A stretch of DNA of 64,000 nucleotides from Candidatus Zymogenus saltonus (lineage in GTDB: Bacteria > Desulfobacterota > Zymogenia > Zymogenales > Zymogenaceae): NCBI GenBank assembly GCA_016929395.1, contig JAFGIX010000032.1, forward strand, positions 1 through 64,000. The letters run 5' to 3'. The position numbers were made by a program, and so were the translations under genes. The notes beneath the pieces were generated by a model that was not told where the DNA came from, did no database searches, and was given only the letters and a program-made list of their open reading frames with translations. Shown here in pieces: positions 34,172 to 42,095 of this stretch; position 1 is the first letter of the stretch, and every line of letters begins with the position of its first letter.

Positions 34172-34792
34172 GTGTTAAAAGACTACATCCCAAACTCGCT
34201 GATGTATATAGCGCTTTTGACTATAAAAGATATTCTTGGAGAGAATGGTTTTAAGGCCCTGCTCAATCACTCTAAGATCTCAAAGTATATTGAAGCACTT
34301 CCGCCGAACGATGAAAAGCTCGAAGTGCCCCTTTCGGATTTCTCACAACTCTTTATGGGCATTCTTGATATTTTCGGCGAAAGGGGGGCGAGGCCGCTGC
34401 TCTTCAATCTCGGGCGGAGGAGCTTTAACATCATATTGGAGGAGAATCCCAACCTCTTCGGCCTGGTCGGATTGGGATTGAAGATTCTATCTAAAAAGAA
34501 ACGTATTGACAAGCTCTTTACCATTGCTTCCAAGGAGACGAATAAGATATTCGGTGAGAACCAGAAGTACTATATGAGCGATGAGGGCTTCGTCTTCGAG
34601 ATATACGATTGCTTCTGGTGCAGGGGTCTCAAGACGGAGGGCCCGATCTGTTTTGCGGAGGTCGGGTGGGACGTCGAGGCGGCCAAGTGGGCCTCGGGGG
34701 GGGACAATCACGAGGTAAGGGAGGTATTGTGCAGGGCCAAGGGAGACGATATGTGCAAATTCGTTATCTCGCTCGATCCGAAAGAGGATTGA
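34172..34792 (+). CDS. V4R-domain protein, paralog b
   Basis: 206 residues from GTG 34172, with TGAGG 5 bases upstream. It closely resembles paralog a (ILGENGFKALLNHSKI, ENPNLFGLVGLGLKILSKKKR) and keeps every C-terminal Cys: DCFWCRG, EGPICF, LCRAKGDDMCKF. Its upstream leader is itself duplicated in front of paralog c, so the copies arose by tandem duplication including the spacer. Nothing suggests loss of function. The three genes probably share one transcript ending at the hairpin at 35487. Confidence 0.78.
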   Translation: MLKDYIPNSLMYIALLTIKDILGENGFKALLNHSKISKYIEALPPNDEKLEVPLSDFSQLFMGILDIFGERGARPLLFNLGRRSFNIILEENPNLFGLVGLGLKILSKKKRIDKLFTIASKETNKIFGENQKYYMSDEGFVFEIYDCFWCRGLKTEGPICFAEVGWDVEAAKWASGGDNHEVREVLCRAKGDDMCKFVISLDPKED

Positions 34793-34858
34793 AATTAGCC
34801 GAAGGGAGAATAGAAGCATATTAATTGAATTCCCCTTTTCAGCGATATGAGGCAAATT

Positions 34859-35476
34859 ATGCTTAAAGATTACATCCCAAACTCCTTGATGTATGTTACG
34901 CTTCTTACATTAAAAGATATTCTGGGAGGTAATGGTTATAACGCGCTGCTCCAAAGTTCTAAACTCAATAAATACAGAGAGAAATTTCCCCCGAATAACG
35001 ATAAACTCGGAGTATTGGGAAGTGAGTTTACTCAATTAATCAAAGGGGTCATATTTATTTTCGGTGAGAAGGGGGCAAGGCCTCTCCTCTACAACGCCGG
35101 ACGCAGGGGGTTTCAGGTTATTCTTAAAGAGAACCCTGCCATGTTTAACCTCGTGGGTTTAGGACTGAAGGCGATGCCCAAAAGGAAGCGACTTGAAAAA
35201 GTCTTCTCCACCGGATCTAAACAGGCCAATAAACTATTTGGAGAAAACCAGAGATTTTATGTCAGTGAAGAAGGCTTCGTAAGTGAGTTTTTCGATTGCT
35301 TTTGGTGCAAGGGAATTAAATCAGAGGGTCCGATATGTTTTGGTGAATTGGGGTTTAATGCGGAGACCGCAAAATGGGCCACAGGAGACGAGCACGAAGT
35401 AAAGGAGGTTTTGTGCAGGGGCAAGGGGGACGATATCTGTAAGGTAGTTGTATCGCTCGATCCTAAAGAGGATTGA
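34859..35476 (+). CDS. V4R-domain protein, paralog c
   Basis: 205 residues from ATG 34859; the frame also contains an ATG at 34847, but GAGG at 34850-34853 fits the second ATG as in paralog b. Compared with a and b the middle is more divergent (SELNKYREKFPPNNDKLGVLGSEFTQL) and closer to paralog d at 40070. The V4R cysteines are kept (DCFWCKG, EGPICF, LCRGKGDDICKV). A stem-loop terminator follows 10 bases after the stop. Confidence 0.78.
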   Translation: MLKDYIPNSLMYVTLLTLKDILGGNGYNALLQSSKLNKYREKFPPNNDKLGVLGSEFTQLIKGVIFIFGEKGARPLLYNAGRRGFQVILKENPAMFNLVGLGLKAMPKRKRLEKVFSTGSKQANKLFGENQRFYVSEEGFVSEFFDCFWCKGIKSEGPICFGELGFNAETAKWATGDEHEVKEVLCRGKGDDICKVVVSLDPKED

Positions 35477-35864
35477 TTGATCGTAGGAGGTCGTCAGCCG
35501 ACCTCATTTTAAGGTGCGGGGAATAGGGGGAATTGGGGGGAATCATATAAAAAATATAGGGATGAGACAGGTTTTAGGGGCAGGGGGGGGCTGTTCTTTG
35601 TTAAGGAGACCATATCGTTTGCCGTGAGGGGGGTTGGAAGATTTAATTGGAATTCGGTTTCATGGTCGGTGACGATATTGTGCCGGGGCCTGAGAGGGTG
35701 TGGGGGGTGAGGGCGATGTCTCCCGTCTCGGGTTGAAGTTAAAATTTTAGACTTGTTTTGTATCCGCCGGGGTTTTCAGCTGTCCAGCCCTTGATAAGGG
35801 CAGGAATATATAGAAATTTTTTCATGCAATGTATTCAAAACAATTTGATAATAGGAGGTAAGAT
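35477..35864. other. Spacer with terminator and G-rich tract
   Basis: 388 bases. After the terminator at 35487-35510 comes a sense-strand G-rich tract (about 35515-35600, runs of 4 to 8 G). The right third is AT-rich and must hold the promoter for the transketolase operon. No gene is seen. Confidence 0.5.
35487..35510 (+). terminator. Rho-independent terminator after the V4R array
   Basis: GAGGTCG (35487-35493), loop of 5, CGACCTC (35499-35505), then ATTTT. It closes the three-gene V4R unit and separates it from the transketolase operon. Confidence 0.7.
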
Positions 35865-36704
35865 ATGCCGCTTTCCGATTCAGAATTAAAAAAATTGGAG
35901 GAGAAGGCCTACCAGCTTCGCAAGGACGTCATTCAGACCGTCGCGTGGTCTGGCGGCGGACACGCCGGGGGAGCCCTCTCTCAGCTCGACTTACTTGTGG
36001 CGCTCTACTACAAGTATATGAACGTAGACCCCAAAAATCCCGAAAAGGAGGATCGGGACAGGCTTGTTCTTTCCAAGGGGCACGGCGGAGTCGGCTACGC
36101 GCCGGTCCTGGCGGACAAGGGATATTTTGAATTCGACCTGCTGAAGACCTTCAACCACACCGGCTCAAGATTCGGGATGCACCTTGACAAGCTGAAGGTC
36201 CCGGGCGTTGACGCTTCGACAGGCTCCCTCGGACACGGCCTTTCGATAGCGGTGGGGCTTGCCCTGGGGGCGAAGATAGGCGGGAAGAAGTGGATCACCT
36301 ACTGCATCATGGGAGACGGCGAGCAGCACGAGGGATCGATATGGGAGGCGGCTATGGCGGCCGCCCATTTTAAGCTCGGCAACCTTATCGGATTTGTCGA
36401 CAGGAATAGGTTCTGCATCGACGGAAAGTGTGAAGACATCATGAACGTGGAGCCGCTGGACAAGAAGTGGGAGGCGTTCGGCTGGAAGGTGGTGACGATC
36501 AACGGCCATGACTACAACGAGATATGTGGTGCAATCGATGAGGGGCTTGCCTATAAAGACGGGCCGTTTCTGATCATCGCCAATACGGTAAAGGGTAAGG
36601 GTGTTGAATTCATGGAGGGTGTGGCGGCCTGGCACTATGGTGGACTCGACGGCGAAAAGACCAAGGAGGCCCTGGCATCTATTGACAAGATGTATGGAAA
36701 ATAG
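35865..36704 (+). CDS. Transketolase, N-terminal subunit
   Basis: 279 residues, the first half of a split transketolase. The ThDP motif GDGEQHEGSIWEAAMAAAHFKLGNLIGFVDRN (about 155-186) and the phosphate/ThDP residues in SKGHGGVGYAPVL, TGSLGHGLSIAVG are present. It pairs with the C-terminal subunit 15 bases downstream. Split enzymes are common in bacteria for standard transketolase and for specialised versions that act on unusual ketoses. A strong ribosome-binding site (TAGGAGG) precedes the ATG. The substrate cannot be read from sequence. Confidence 0.92.
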   Translation: MPLSDSELKKLEEKAYQLRKDVIQTVAWSGGGHAGGALSQLDLLVALYYKYMNVDPKNPEKEDRDRLVLSKGHGGVGYAPVLADKGYFEFDLLKTFNHTGSRFGMHLDKLKVPGVDASTGSLGHGLSIAVGLALGAKIGGKKWITYCIMGDGEQHEGSIWEAAMAAAHFKLGNLIGFVDRNRFCIDGKCEDIMNVEPLDKKWEAFGWKVVTINGHDYNEICGAIDEGLAYKDGPFLIIANTVKGKGVEFMEGVAAWHYGGLDGEKTKEALASIDKMYGK

Positions 36705-36719
36705 AAAAGGAGGTTAGTC

Positions 36720-37733
36720 ATGGTAGAAGGTAGTGTAACATGGAGTTTATCCGACGCCGATCACATGACGGCCGCGGAGATATACGGCGAGATGCTCGTC
36801 AGGCTCGGGGAGGAGAGGGAGGAAGTGGTGGCCTTAACGGCGGACCTGGCGAGATCGACCAAGATAGGAAAGTTTGAGGAGAAATTTCCGGAGCGCTTTT
36901 TCAACGTCGGCATAGCCGAGCAGAACCTCTTCGGGATAGGCGCCGGACTCGCCCTGGCGGGATATATCCCCTTCATCTCGACCTTTGCGGTCTTTGCATC
37001 GTTGAGGGCCGGGGAGCAGGTGAGGACCGATATATGTTATCAGAACCTCAACTGCAAGATCATAGCGACGCACTCGGGCGTCTCCTTCGGGCAGGCGGGC
37101 TCCACCCACCACTGCACCGAGGACATCTCGGTGATGAGGTCTTTCGCCAACATGACGGTCATAGTCCCAGCAGACGGCATAGAGACCGCCAAGGCGGTAA
37201 GGGCCTGCATCGACTGGCCCGGCCCGGTGTACATAAGGATAGGGAGGGGCTTCGAGCCCTGGGTTCACAAGGACGACAAATACGACTACAAGATCGGCAA
37301 GGGGATAGAGATGGTCTCGGGGACCGACATTACGGTAATCGCATGCGGCCCATCGGTCTACGCCGCGGTGGATGCCGCCAAGACCTTGAAGGATGACGAC
37401 GGGCTCTCGGTGAGGGTCATAGACCTCCACACCATAAAGCCGATAGACAAAGAGATTATTGTAAAGGCGGTCACGGAGACCAGGAGGATCGTCACCTTTG
37501 AAGACCACAACATAATCGGCGGCATGGGGACGGCCGTGGCCGACGTCATCGCGGAGTCGGGCAAGGGATGTGCCTTCAAGAAGGTCGGCATCCCCGACGA
37601 GTTCTCCATTGTCGGATACCCGGAAGACCTCTACAACCACTTCAAGATCGACAGCGAGGGCGTCATCGAGACCGTCCGTGAGGTCATGGGCAAGGAGTAT
37701 GAAGAGGACGAGGACTGGGAAGACGAAATGTAG
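36720..37733 (+). CDS. Transketolase, C-terminal subunit
   Basis: 337 residues with the Pyr domain (ADLARSTKIGKFEEKFPERFFNVGIAEQNLFGIGAGLALAG), including the ThDP-activating Glu in GIAEQN, followed by THSGVSFGQAGSTHHCTEDI and the C-terminal transketolase domain (about 205-325). It ends in an acidic tail (EEDEDWEDEM). Together with the upstream gene it forms a heteromeric transketolase moving two-carbon units between ketose and aldose or aldehyde. AGGAGG precedes ATG 36720. In an operon with an SCP2-like protein, permease, V4R protein and alanine dehydrogenase, it may serve a catabolic pathway. Confidence 0.92.
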   Translation: MVEGSVTWSLSDADHMTAAEIYGEMLVRLGEEREEVVALTADLARSTKIGKFEEKFPERFFNVGIAEQNLFGIGAGLALAGYIPFISTFAVFASLRAGEQVRTDICYQNLNCKIIATHSGVSFGQAGSTHHCTEDISVMRSFANMTVIVPADGIETAKAVRACIDWPGPVYIRIGRGFEPWVHKDDKYDYKIGKGIEMVSGTDITVIACGPSVYAAVDAAKTLKDDDGLSVRVIDLHTIKPIDKEIIVKAVTETRRIVTFEDHNIIGGMGTAVADVIAESGKGCAFKKVGIPDEFSIVGYPEDLYNHFKIDSEGVIETVREVMGKEYEEDEDWEDEM

Positions 37734-37765
37734 TAGTGAGAAAACCAGAAGAATAAGGAGGCGAT

Positions 37766-38542
37766 ATGCCTGACGATAAATATGTCCTTGCGAGGATCAT
37801 GCTTAGGGCCGCCATCCCGTTGGCCAAGGTCTTGGTAGAAGACGATCCGAAGATGCGGGAAAAGTACCGCGGTTTCAACAGCGTCGTCCAGTTCGAGGTG
37901 AAGGGGAGCGAAGACCTTGTCGCCGTTATGAATTTCGTTGACGGGATTCCCGAACTCGGCTTTGAGCGCCACGAGAACCCGGACGTCAATTTCGTGTTCA
38001 AAAACGCCGGCCAGCTCAACAAGTTCTTCGCAGGAAAGATAGCAATGCCGAAGATAAAGGGGATGCTCAAGCTGGGGATTCTCCTCAAGGTGGTCCCGCT
38101 CCTTCTGGGGCTTACCCTGCTCCTTCCCTCCAAGAAGCCGAAAGACCCGGCAAAGAGGAAGCTCAAGGTAAAGCTCCTGTTCTATATGCTGAGCTCGGCC
38201 CTCTCCCAGATGAACAAGGCGGGGGACGAGGAGTTCAAAAGCTTTACAGAAAAGATGCCGGACCGCATCATCCAGTGGACGTGCCTTCCGGACGGGCCTT
38301 ACGCCTATCTCAGGATAAAGCGGGGAAAGACCAAGGCGGGAAGGGGACTCTACACGAGGAGGAAGCCTTTCATAGATATGCAGTTTAGGGATGTTGACAG
38401 CGCCATCAAGGTGCTCACAAACGAGGTTGATCTCATCATCGCGGTAAAGGAGGGCTATCTCACCCAGATCGGATCGCCGGAGTACGGCGCAAAGCTGGGC
38501 TCTTACATGCTCAAGATCGATCAGTGGATCAGGGAGTCTTAG
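37766..38542 (+). CDS. Tandem SCP2-like domain protein
   Basis: 258 residues. The first part (FNSVVQFEVKGSEDLVAVMNFVDG... NPDVNFVFKNAGQLNKFFAGKIAMPKIKG) follows the SCP2 pattern; the last third (KPFIDMQFRDVDSAIKVLTNEVDLIIAVKEGYLTQIGSPEYGAKLGSYMLKI) looks like a second, divergent SCP2-like domain. A hydrophobic stretch links them (about 90-125). It could bind lipid or a hydrophobic intermediate. It lies between the transketolase genes and the intact permease gene, repeating the SCP2-then-permease order of the first module. Assignment of the second domain is by pattern only. Confidence 0.65.
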   Translation: MPDDKYVLARIMLRAAIPLAKVLVEDDPKMREKYRGFNSVVQFEVKGSEDLVAVMNFVDGIPELGFERHENPDVNFVFKNAGQLNKFFAGKIAMPKIKGMLKLGILLKVVPLLLGLTLLLPSKKPKDPAKRKLKVKLLFYMLSSALSQMNKAGDEEFKSFTEKMPDRIIQWTCLPDGPYAYLRIKRGKTKAGRGLYTRRKPFIDMQFRDVDSAIKVLTNEVDLIIAVKEGYLTQIGSPEYGAKLGSYMLKIDQWIRES

Positions 38543-38630
38543 TCCATTTATCAAAAGCTAGAGAGTCTGTATATGATCGGGCTTTTGTGTTGTGCGGCTT
38601 GAGCAATCGTTGAATCGTAAAGGAGGGTCA

Positions 38631-39977
38631 ATGGCCGAACTTAAAAGGGCCTTGAGGCTGAGGACCGTTGTGGCCACCAGCGCCGGAATGGCGATGGCCA
38701 CGTCATGTTATGTCGCCGGGGTTGAGATAGCGAACATGATGGCGGGGCAGACGGCGTGGATAGCCATCCTCGTGGCGGGGGTGATGTGTATGTTGTCGGC
38801 CCTCTGCTTCTCGGAGCTGAGCGGGATGTACCCGTCTGCGGCGGGGTTGAAGCTCTATATCGAGAGGGCCTTCGGGGAGAGGACCGCGATCATCGTGGGG
38901 GCCTTCTACATTATGTGCGCCATAGCCATCGTGGGGCCCGAAACCCACGTATTGAGCAAGGTAATCGGAAGGGTCTTTCCGAACGTCCCGAGTCTGGTCT
39001 GGGTCTTCTTCTTCCTGGGGATAATCGGACTGATAAATCTCAGGGGGATTATCATCACGGGCTGGGTGCAGGATATCCTCTCGTACTCCATGATAACCTT
39101 CATGTTGATAGCCGGGGGATACGCGATATCGGTATCGGGAGTGAAGATCGGAGAGTTTTTTCATCCTGGTGACGCGATGGGCGTGGTCGAGGCGGCGGCC
39201 CTGGGGGTATTTCTCTACGTCGCCTTCGAGTGGGTGACCCCCCTGGCGGAGGAGGTCACCGACGGCATGATGATACCGAAGGGTATGCTAATGTCGGTGG
39301 GCCTCCTCGCGATTACCTACGTGGTGTTTATCACGGGGATGACGTCTGTTGTCGATAAGGAACTCCTCGCAGGCTCAAAAATCCCCCATATGCTGATGGG
39401 AGAGGCCCTCTTCGGTCAATACGGCCTCTGGTTCTTCGCCTTTATGAGCGTCATGGCGTCGATGACCTCCTATAACGCGGGATTTCTGAACTTCTCGAGA
39501 TTCATGTACGCCATGGGGCGCGACAACGTCCTGCCCAGGGTCTTCTCGAAGCTTCACCCGAGTTACGCCACGCCCTGGTTTGCGGTTCTCGTTACGTTCA
39601 CCATCTCCATAATTGCGTCCCTTTACGTGTTTCTTACAGAGAGGGTTATGATACTTATCAAGGTTACCGCCGCCATCGAGGTGATTATCTACATAGCCAT
39701 GGCCCTGGCGGTAATCAAGCTTAGGCGTTCTAAGGCGGACGAAGTGCGCCCATTCAAGATACCGGGGGGGATTGTTGTTCCCGTTCTCGCAATCATCTTC
39801 TTCCTGGTGCTTCTCGTGGGAATCTACGCGGACGACATCGTTGTCCTTTACATAATGCTATCGATCCTGCTCCTCTGTGTCCTGTACACCTTGGCCGTTG
39901 TGCCGAGGCTCAAGGCCGCCTACGAGGCGAAGATGGCAAAGCGCGTCCCCAGGAGGAGGCGCCCGGGAAGCTCTTAG
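38631..39977 (+). CDS. APC-family amino acid permease, intact copy
   Basis: 448 residues from ATG 38631, chosen for AAAGGAGG just upstream; an upstream ATG at 38592 has none. About twelve hydrophobic helices are present, with the APC N terminus RTVVATSAGMAMATSCYVAGVEI, a conserved VAFEWVTPLAEEVTDG segment and NAGFLNFSRFMYAMGRDNVLPRVFSKLHP. It is homologous over its full length to the interrupted gene at 31763. It should import an amino acid or amine by proton or sodium symport or exchange. It is followed by V4R paralog d and alanine dehydrogenase. Confidence 0.9.
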   Translation: MAELKRALRLRTVVATSAGMAMATSCYVAGVEIANMMAGQTAWIAILVAGVMCMLSALCFSELSGMYPSAAGLKLYIERAFGERTAIIVGAFYIMCAIAIVGPETHVLSKVIGRVFPNVPSLVWVFFFLGIIGLINLRGIIITGWVQDILSYSMITFMLIAGGYAISVSGVKIGEFFHPGDAMGVVEAAALGVFLYVAFEWVTPLAEEVTDGMMIPKGMLMSVGLLAITYVVFITGMTSVVDKELLAGSKIPHMLMGEALFGQYGLWFFAFMSVMASMTSYNAGFLNFSRFMYAMGRDNVLPRVFSKLHPSYATPWFAVLVTFTISIIASLYVFLTERVMILIKVTAAIEVIIYIAMALAVIKLRRSKADEVRPFKIPGGIVVPVLAIIFFLVLLVGIYADDIVVLYIMLSILLLCVLYTLAVVPRLKAAYEAKMAKRVPRRRRPGSS

Positions 39978-40069
39978 GGGGCAAAATAAAGCGGTTGCCG
40001 TTTTGTGTTTATGTTTGCCGTCGACGGCCGTTGATGCTAAAATAGGTGGGTGGAGAGAGGAGGTGAGGT

Positions 40070-40690
40070 ATGCTTAAAGAACATATTCCGAACTCGATGA
40101 TGCACATTACCCTCCACACGATTCAGGATATAATCGGAGAGAACGGGCTGAACGCGCTGCTGAATCATGCCAGGCTCACAAAGTACAGGAATAACTTCCC
40201 TCCGAATAACGAAAAAAACGAGGTGCCGATAGAGGAATTCAACGCGGTTCTCGGAAGTGTAATCGATATATTCGGCGAGAAGGGGTCGAGGCCCATACTA
40301 TACAACGCGGGGCGAAGGGGATTTCAGATCACTCTGGAGAAGAATCCCGCAATGGTGGGATTTGTGGGCTTGGGACTCAAGCTGTTGTCTAAGAGGAAGA
40401 GGATCGAAAAAGTATTTAAGGTAGGGGCCGAGGGAACCAACAAGGTCTTCGGGGAGAACCAGAGGTTCTACGTGAGCGATGAGGGATTTGTCTGTGAGCT
40501 TTTCGACTGCTATTGGTGCAAGGGGCTCAAAAGCGAGGGGCCTATATGTTACGGCGAAATCGGGCTGGATGCCGAAGTGGCCAAGTGGGCCACGGGCGAT
40601 GAGCACGAGGTTAAAGAGGTGTTGTGCAGGGCCAAAGGGGACGACGTCTGCAAGTTTGTAATCTCTTTCGAGCCCAAAAAGGAGAGTTAG
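40070..40690 (+). CDS. V4R-domain protein, paralog d
   Basis: 206 residues with AGGAGGTGAGGT before the ATG. It shares the start (NSMMHITLHTIQDIIGENGLNALLNHARL) and middle (KNPAMVGFVGLGLKLLSKRKR) with paralogs a to c, most like c, and has DCYWCKG, EGPICY, LCRAKGDDVCKF at the C terminus. It is separated from the tandem array by the transketolase operon, yet again sits directly after a permease gene. Alanine dehydrogenase begins 29 bases later. The ligand is unknown. Confidence 0.8.
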   Translation: MLKEHIPNSMMHITLHTIQDIIGENGLNALLNHARLTKYRNNFPPNNEKNEVPIEEFNAVLGSVIDIFGEKGSRPILYNAGRRGFQITLEKNPAMVGFVGLGLKLLSKRKRIEKVFKVGAEGTNKVFGENQRFYVSDEGFVCELFDCYWCKGLKSEGPICYGEIGLDAEVAKWATGDEHEVKEVLCRAKGDDVCKFVISFEPKKES

Positions 40691-40719
40691 AGCTTAGAGG
40701 TAAATTTAAGGAGTTTAAG

Positions 40720-41826
40720 ATGAAGATAGGTGTTCCGACCGAAATAAAGGCGGAAGAGAACAGGGTTGCCCTGACACCGGCAGGCGCCGCCGCCTTTGTG
40801 AGCCACGGGCACAATGTTTTTATCCAAGAAGGGGCGGGTTTGGGCAGCGGCCTTACGGACGAGGAATATAAAGCCGCGGGGGCCAAGATACTCCCCGACA
40901 AGGAGGCGGTCTGGGCCGAAGTGGATATGATAATCAAGGTGAAGGAGCCGTTGGGGCCTGAGTTCGGCCTCATGGAAAAGCAGATCCTCTTTACATATCT
41001 TCACCTGGCGGCGGACGAGGAGCTTACGAAAAAGCTCCTCAAGACAAACATCGTTGGAATCGCATACGAGACGATCCAGCTTACGGACAAATCGCTCCCC
41101 CTTCTGGCCCCAATGAGCGAGGTCGCCGGGAGACTCTCCGTCCAGATGGGCGCCCGCTGTCTCGAGGCGATAAGCGGCGGCAGCGGAATATTGATCTCCG
41201 GGGTGTCCGGGGTGCCGCCGGCAAAGGTCGTTATCCTGGGCGCCGGGATAGCGGGTTCCAACGCCTGCTTTGTCGCCGTCGGTATGGGGGCGAGGGTCAC
41301 TATTCTTGATGTCAATCCGGTAAAGCTGAGATATATCCACGACGTTATGGGCGGGCATGTGGTTACGGTCATGTCGAACCGGGCAAATATAGAGGAGGAG
41401 GTGCTTTCCGCGGACCTCGTCATAGGATCGATTTTGATTCCGGGGGCCAAGGCGCCGAAGCTTATCACAAGGGATATGGTCTCCAAGATGAAGAAGGGAT
41501 CGGCAATAGTCGACATAGCTGTGGATCAGGGGGGGTGCGCGGAGACGACAAAGCCCACGACCCATAGCGATCCGATCTATATCGTCGACGACGTTGTCCA
41601 CTACGCCGTGGCAAACATGCCCGGAGCCGTTCCCAGGACATCCACCTTCGCCCTGACAAACGCGACCCTGTCGTATGCGCTGGATATCGCCGATAAGGGC
41701 GTGGAAAAGGCGGTAAGGGATGACAATTCCCTCAAGAAGGGCGTGAACGTCATGGATGGAAATGTGACGTGCAGTGCCGTGGCCGATGCGTTCGATATGG
41801 AGTGTGTCGATTTAGATTTTTCTTGA
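40720..41826 (+). CDS. ald: Alanine dehydrogenase
   Basis: 368 residues from ATG 40720, with AAGGAG 8 bases upstream; the frame extends upstream into the V4R gene but this part is not conserved. Motifs: MKIGVPTEIKAEENRVALTP, catalytic Lys in VKEPLGPE, His in FTYLHLA, NAD fold VVILGAGIAGSNA, then VDIAVDQGGCAETTKPT. It oxidises L-alanine to pyruvate and ammonia with NAD+, or works in reverse. Next to class III aminotransferases it could regenerate pyruvate as amino acceptor and release NADH and ammonium. That pairing is known for taurine and beta-alanine catabolism; here it is inferred. Confidence 0.95.
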   Translation: MKIGVPTEIKAEENRVALTPAGAAAFVSHGHNVFIQEGAGLGSGLTDEEYKAAGAKILPDKEAVWAEVDMIIKVKEPLGPEFGLMEKQILFTYLHLAADEELTKKLLKTNIVGIAYETIQLTDKSLPLLAPMSEVAGRLSVQMGARCLEAISGGSGILISGVSGVPPAKVVILGAGIAGSNACFVAVGMGARVTILDVNPVKLRYIHDVMGGHVVTVMSNRANIEEEVLSADLVIGSILIPGAKAPKLITRDMVSKMKKGSAIVDIAVDQGGCAETTKPTTHSDPIYIVDDVVHYAVANMPGAVPRTSTFALTNATLSYALDIADKGVEKAVRDDNSLKKGVNVMDGNVTCSAVADAFDMECVDLDFS

Positions 41827-41939
41827 TTTATTAGCCGGTTTCCAATATAATAACACTTTAGTCTAATCGTGATGGGGCAAGTGTAATTTTATTGGAGTTG
41901 TGAAATCCCGTGCAGAGTTTGTGGTGATGCAAAGAGCTT

Positions 41940-41992
41940 GGGCAATTTCGGGGGTGAGTGGGGGAGGAGGGGAGAGGGTGAGTGGGGGATTA
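41940..41992 (+). repeat. G-rich repeat downstream of ald
   Basis: Two copies of GGTGAGTGGGGGA with G-rich sequence between them, on the sense strand 3' of ald. It fits the G-rich trailer pattern of the window. Confidence 0.6.
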
Positions 41993-42095
41993 GAAAATAA
42001 GATCGATTCAATGATTGGAATGAATTGCATAGATCGGTATCTGATAGTTGAGTCAAGTTTAGTACCATAGAAGTAACTTAAGGGGAGTCTTTTCA

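Noticed and set aside
36834-37640. 268-codon antisense frame over the transketolase gene
   Set aside because: Mirror frame of a well-conserved gene; no family pattern.
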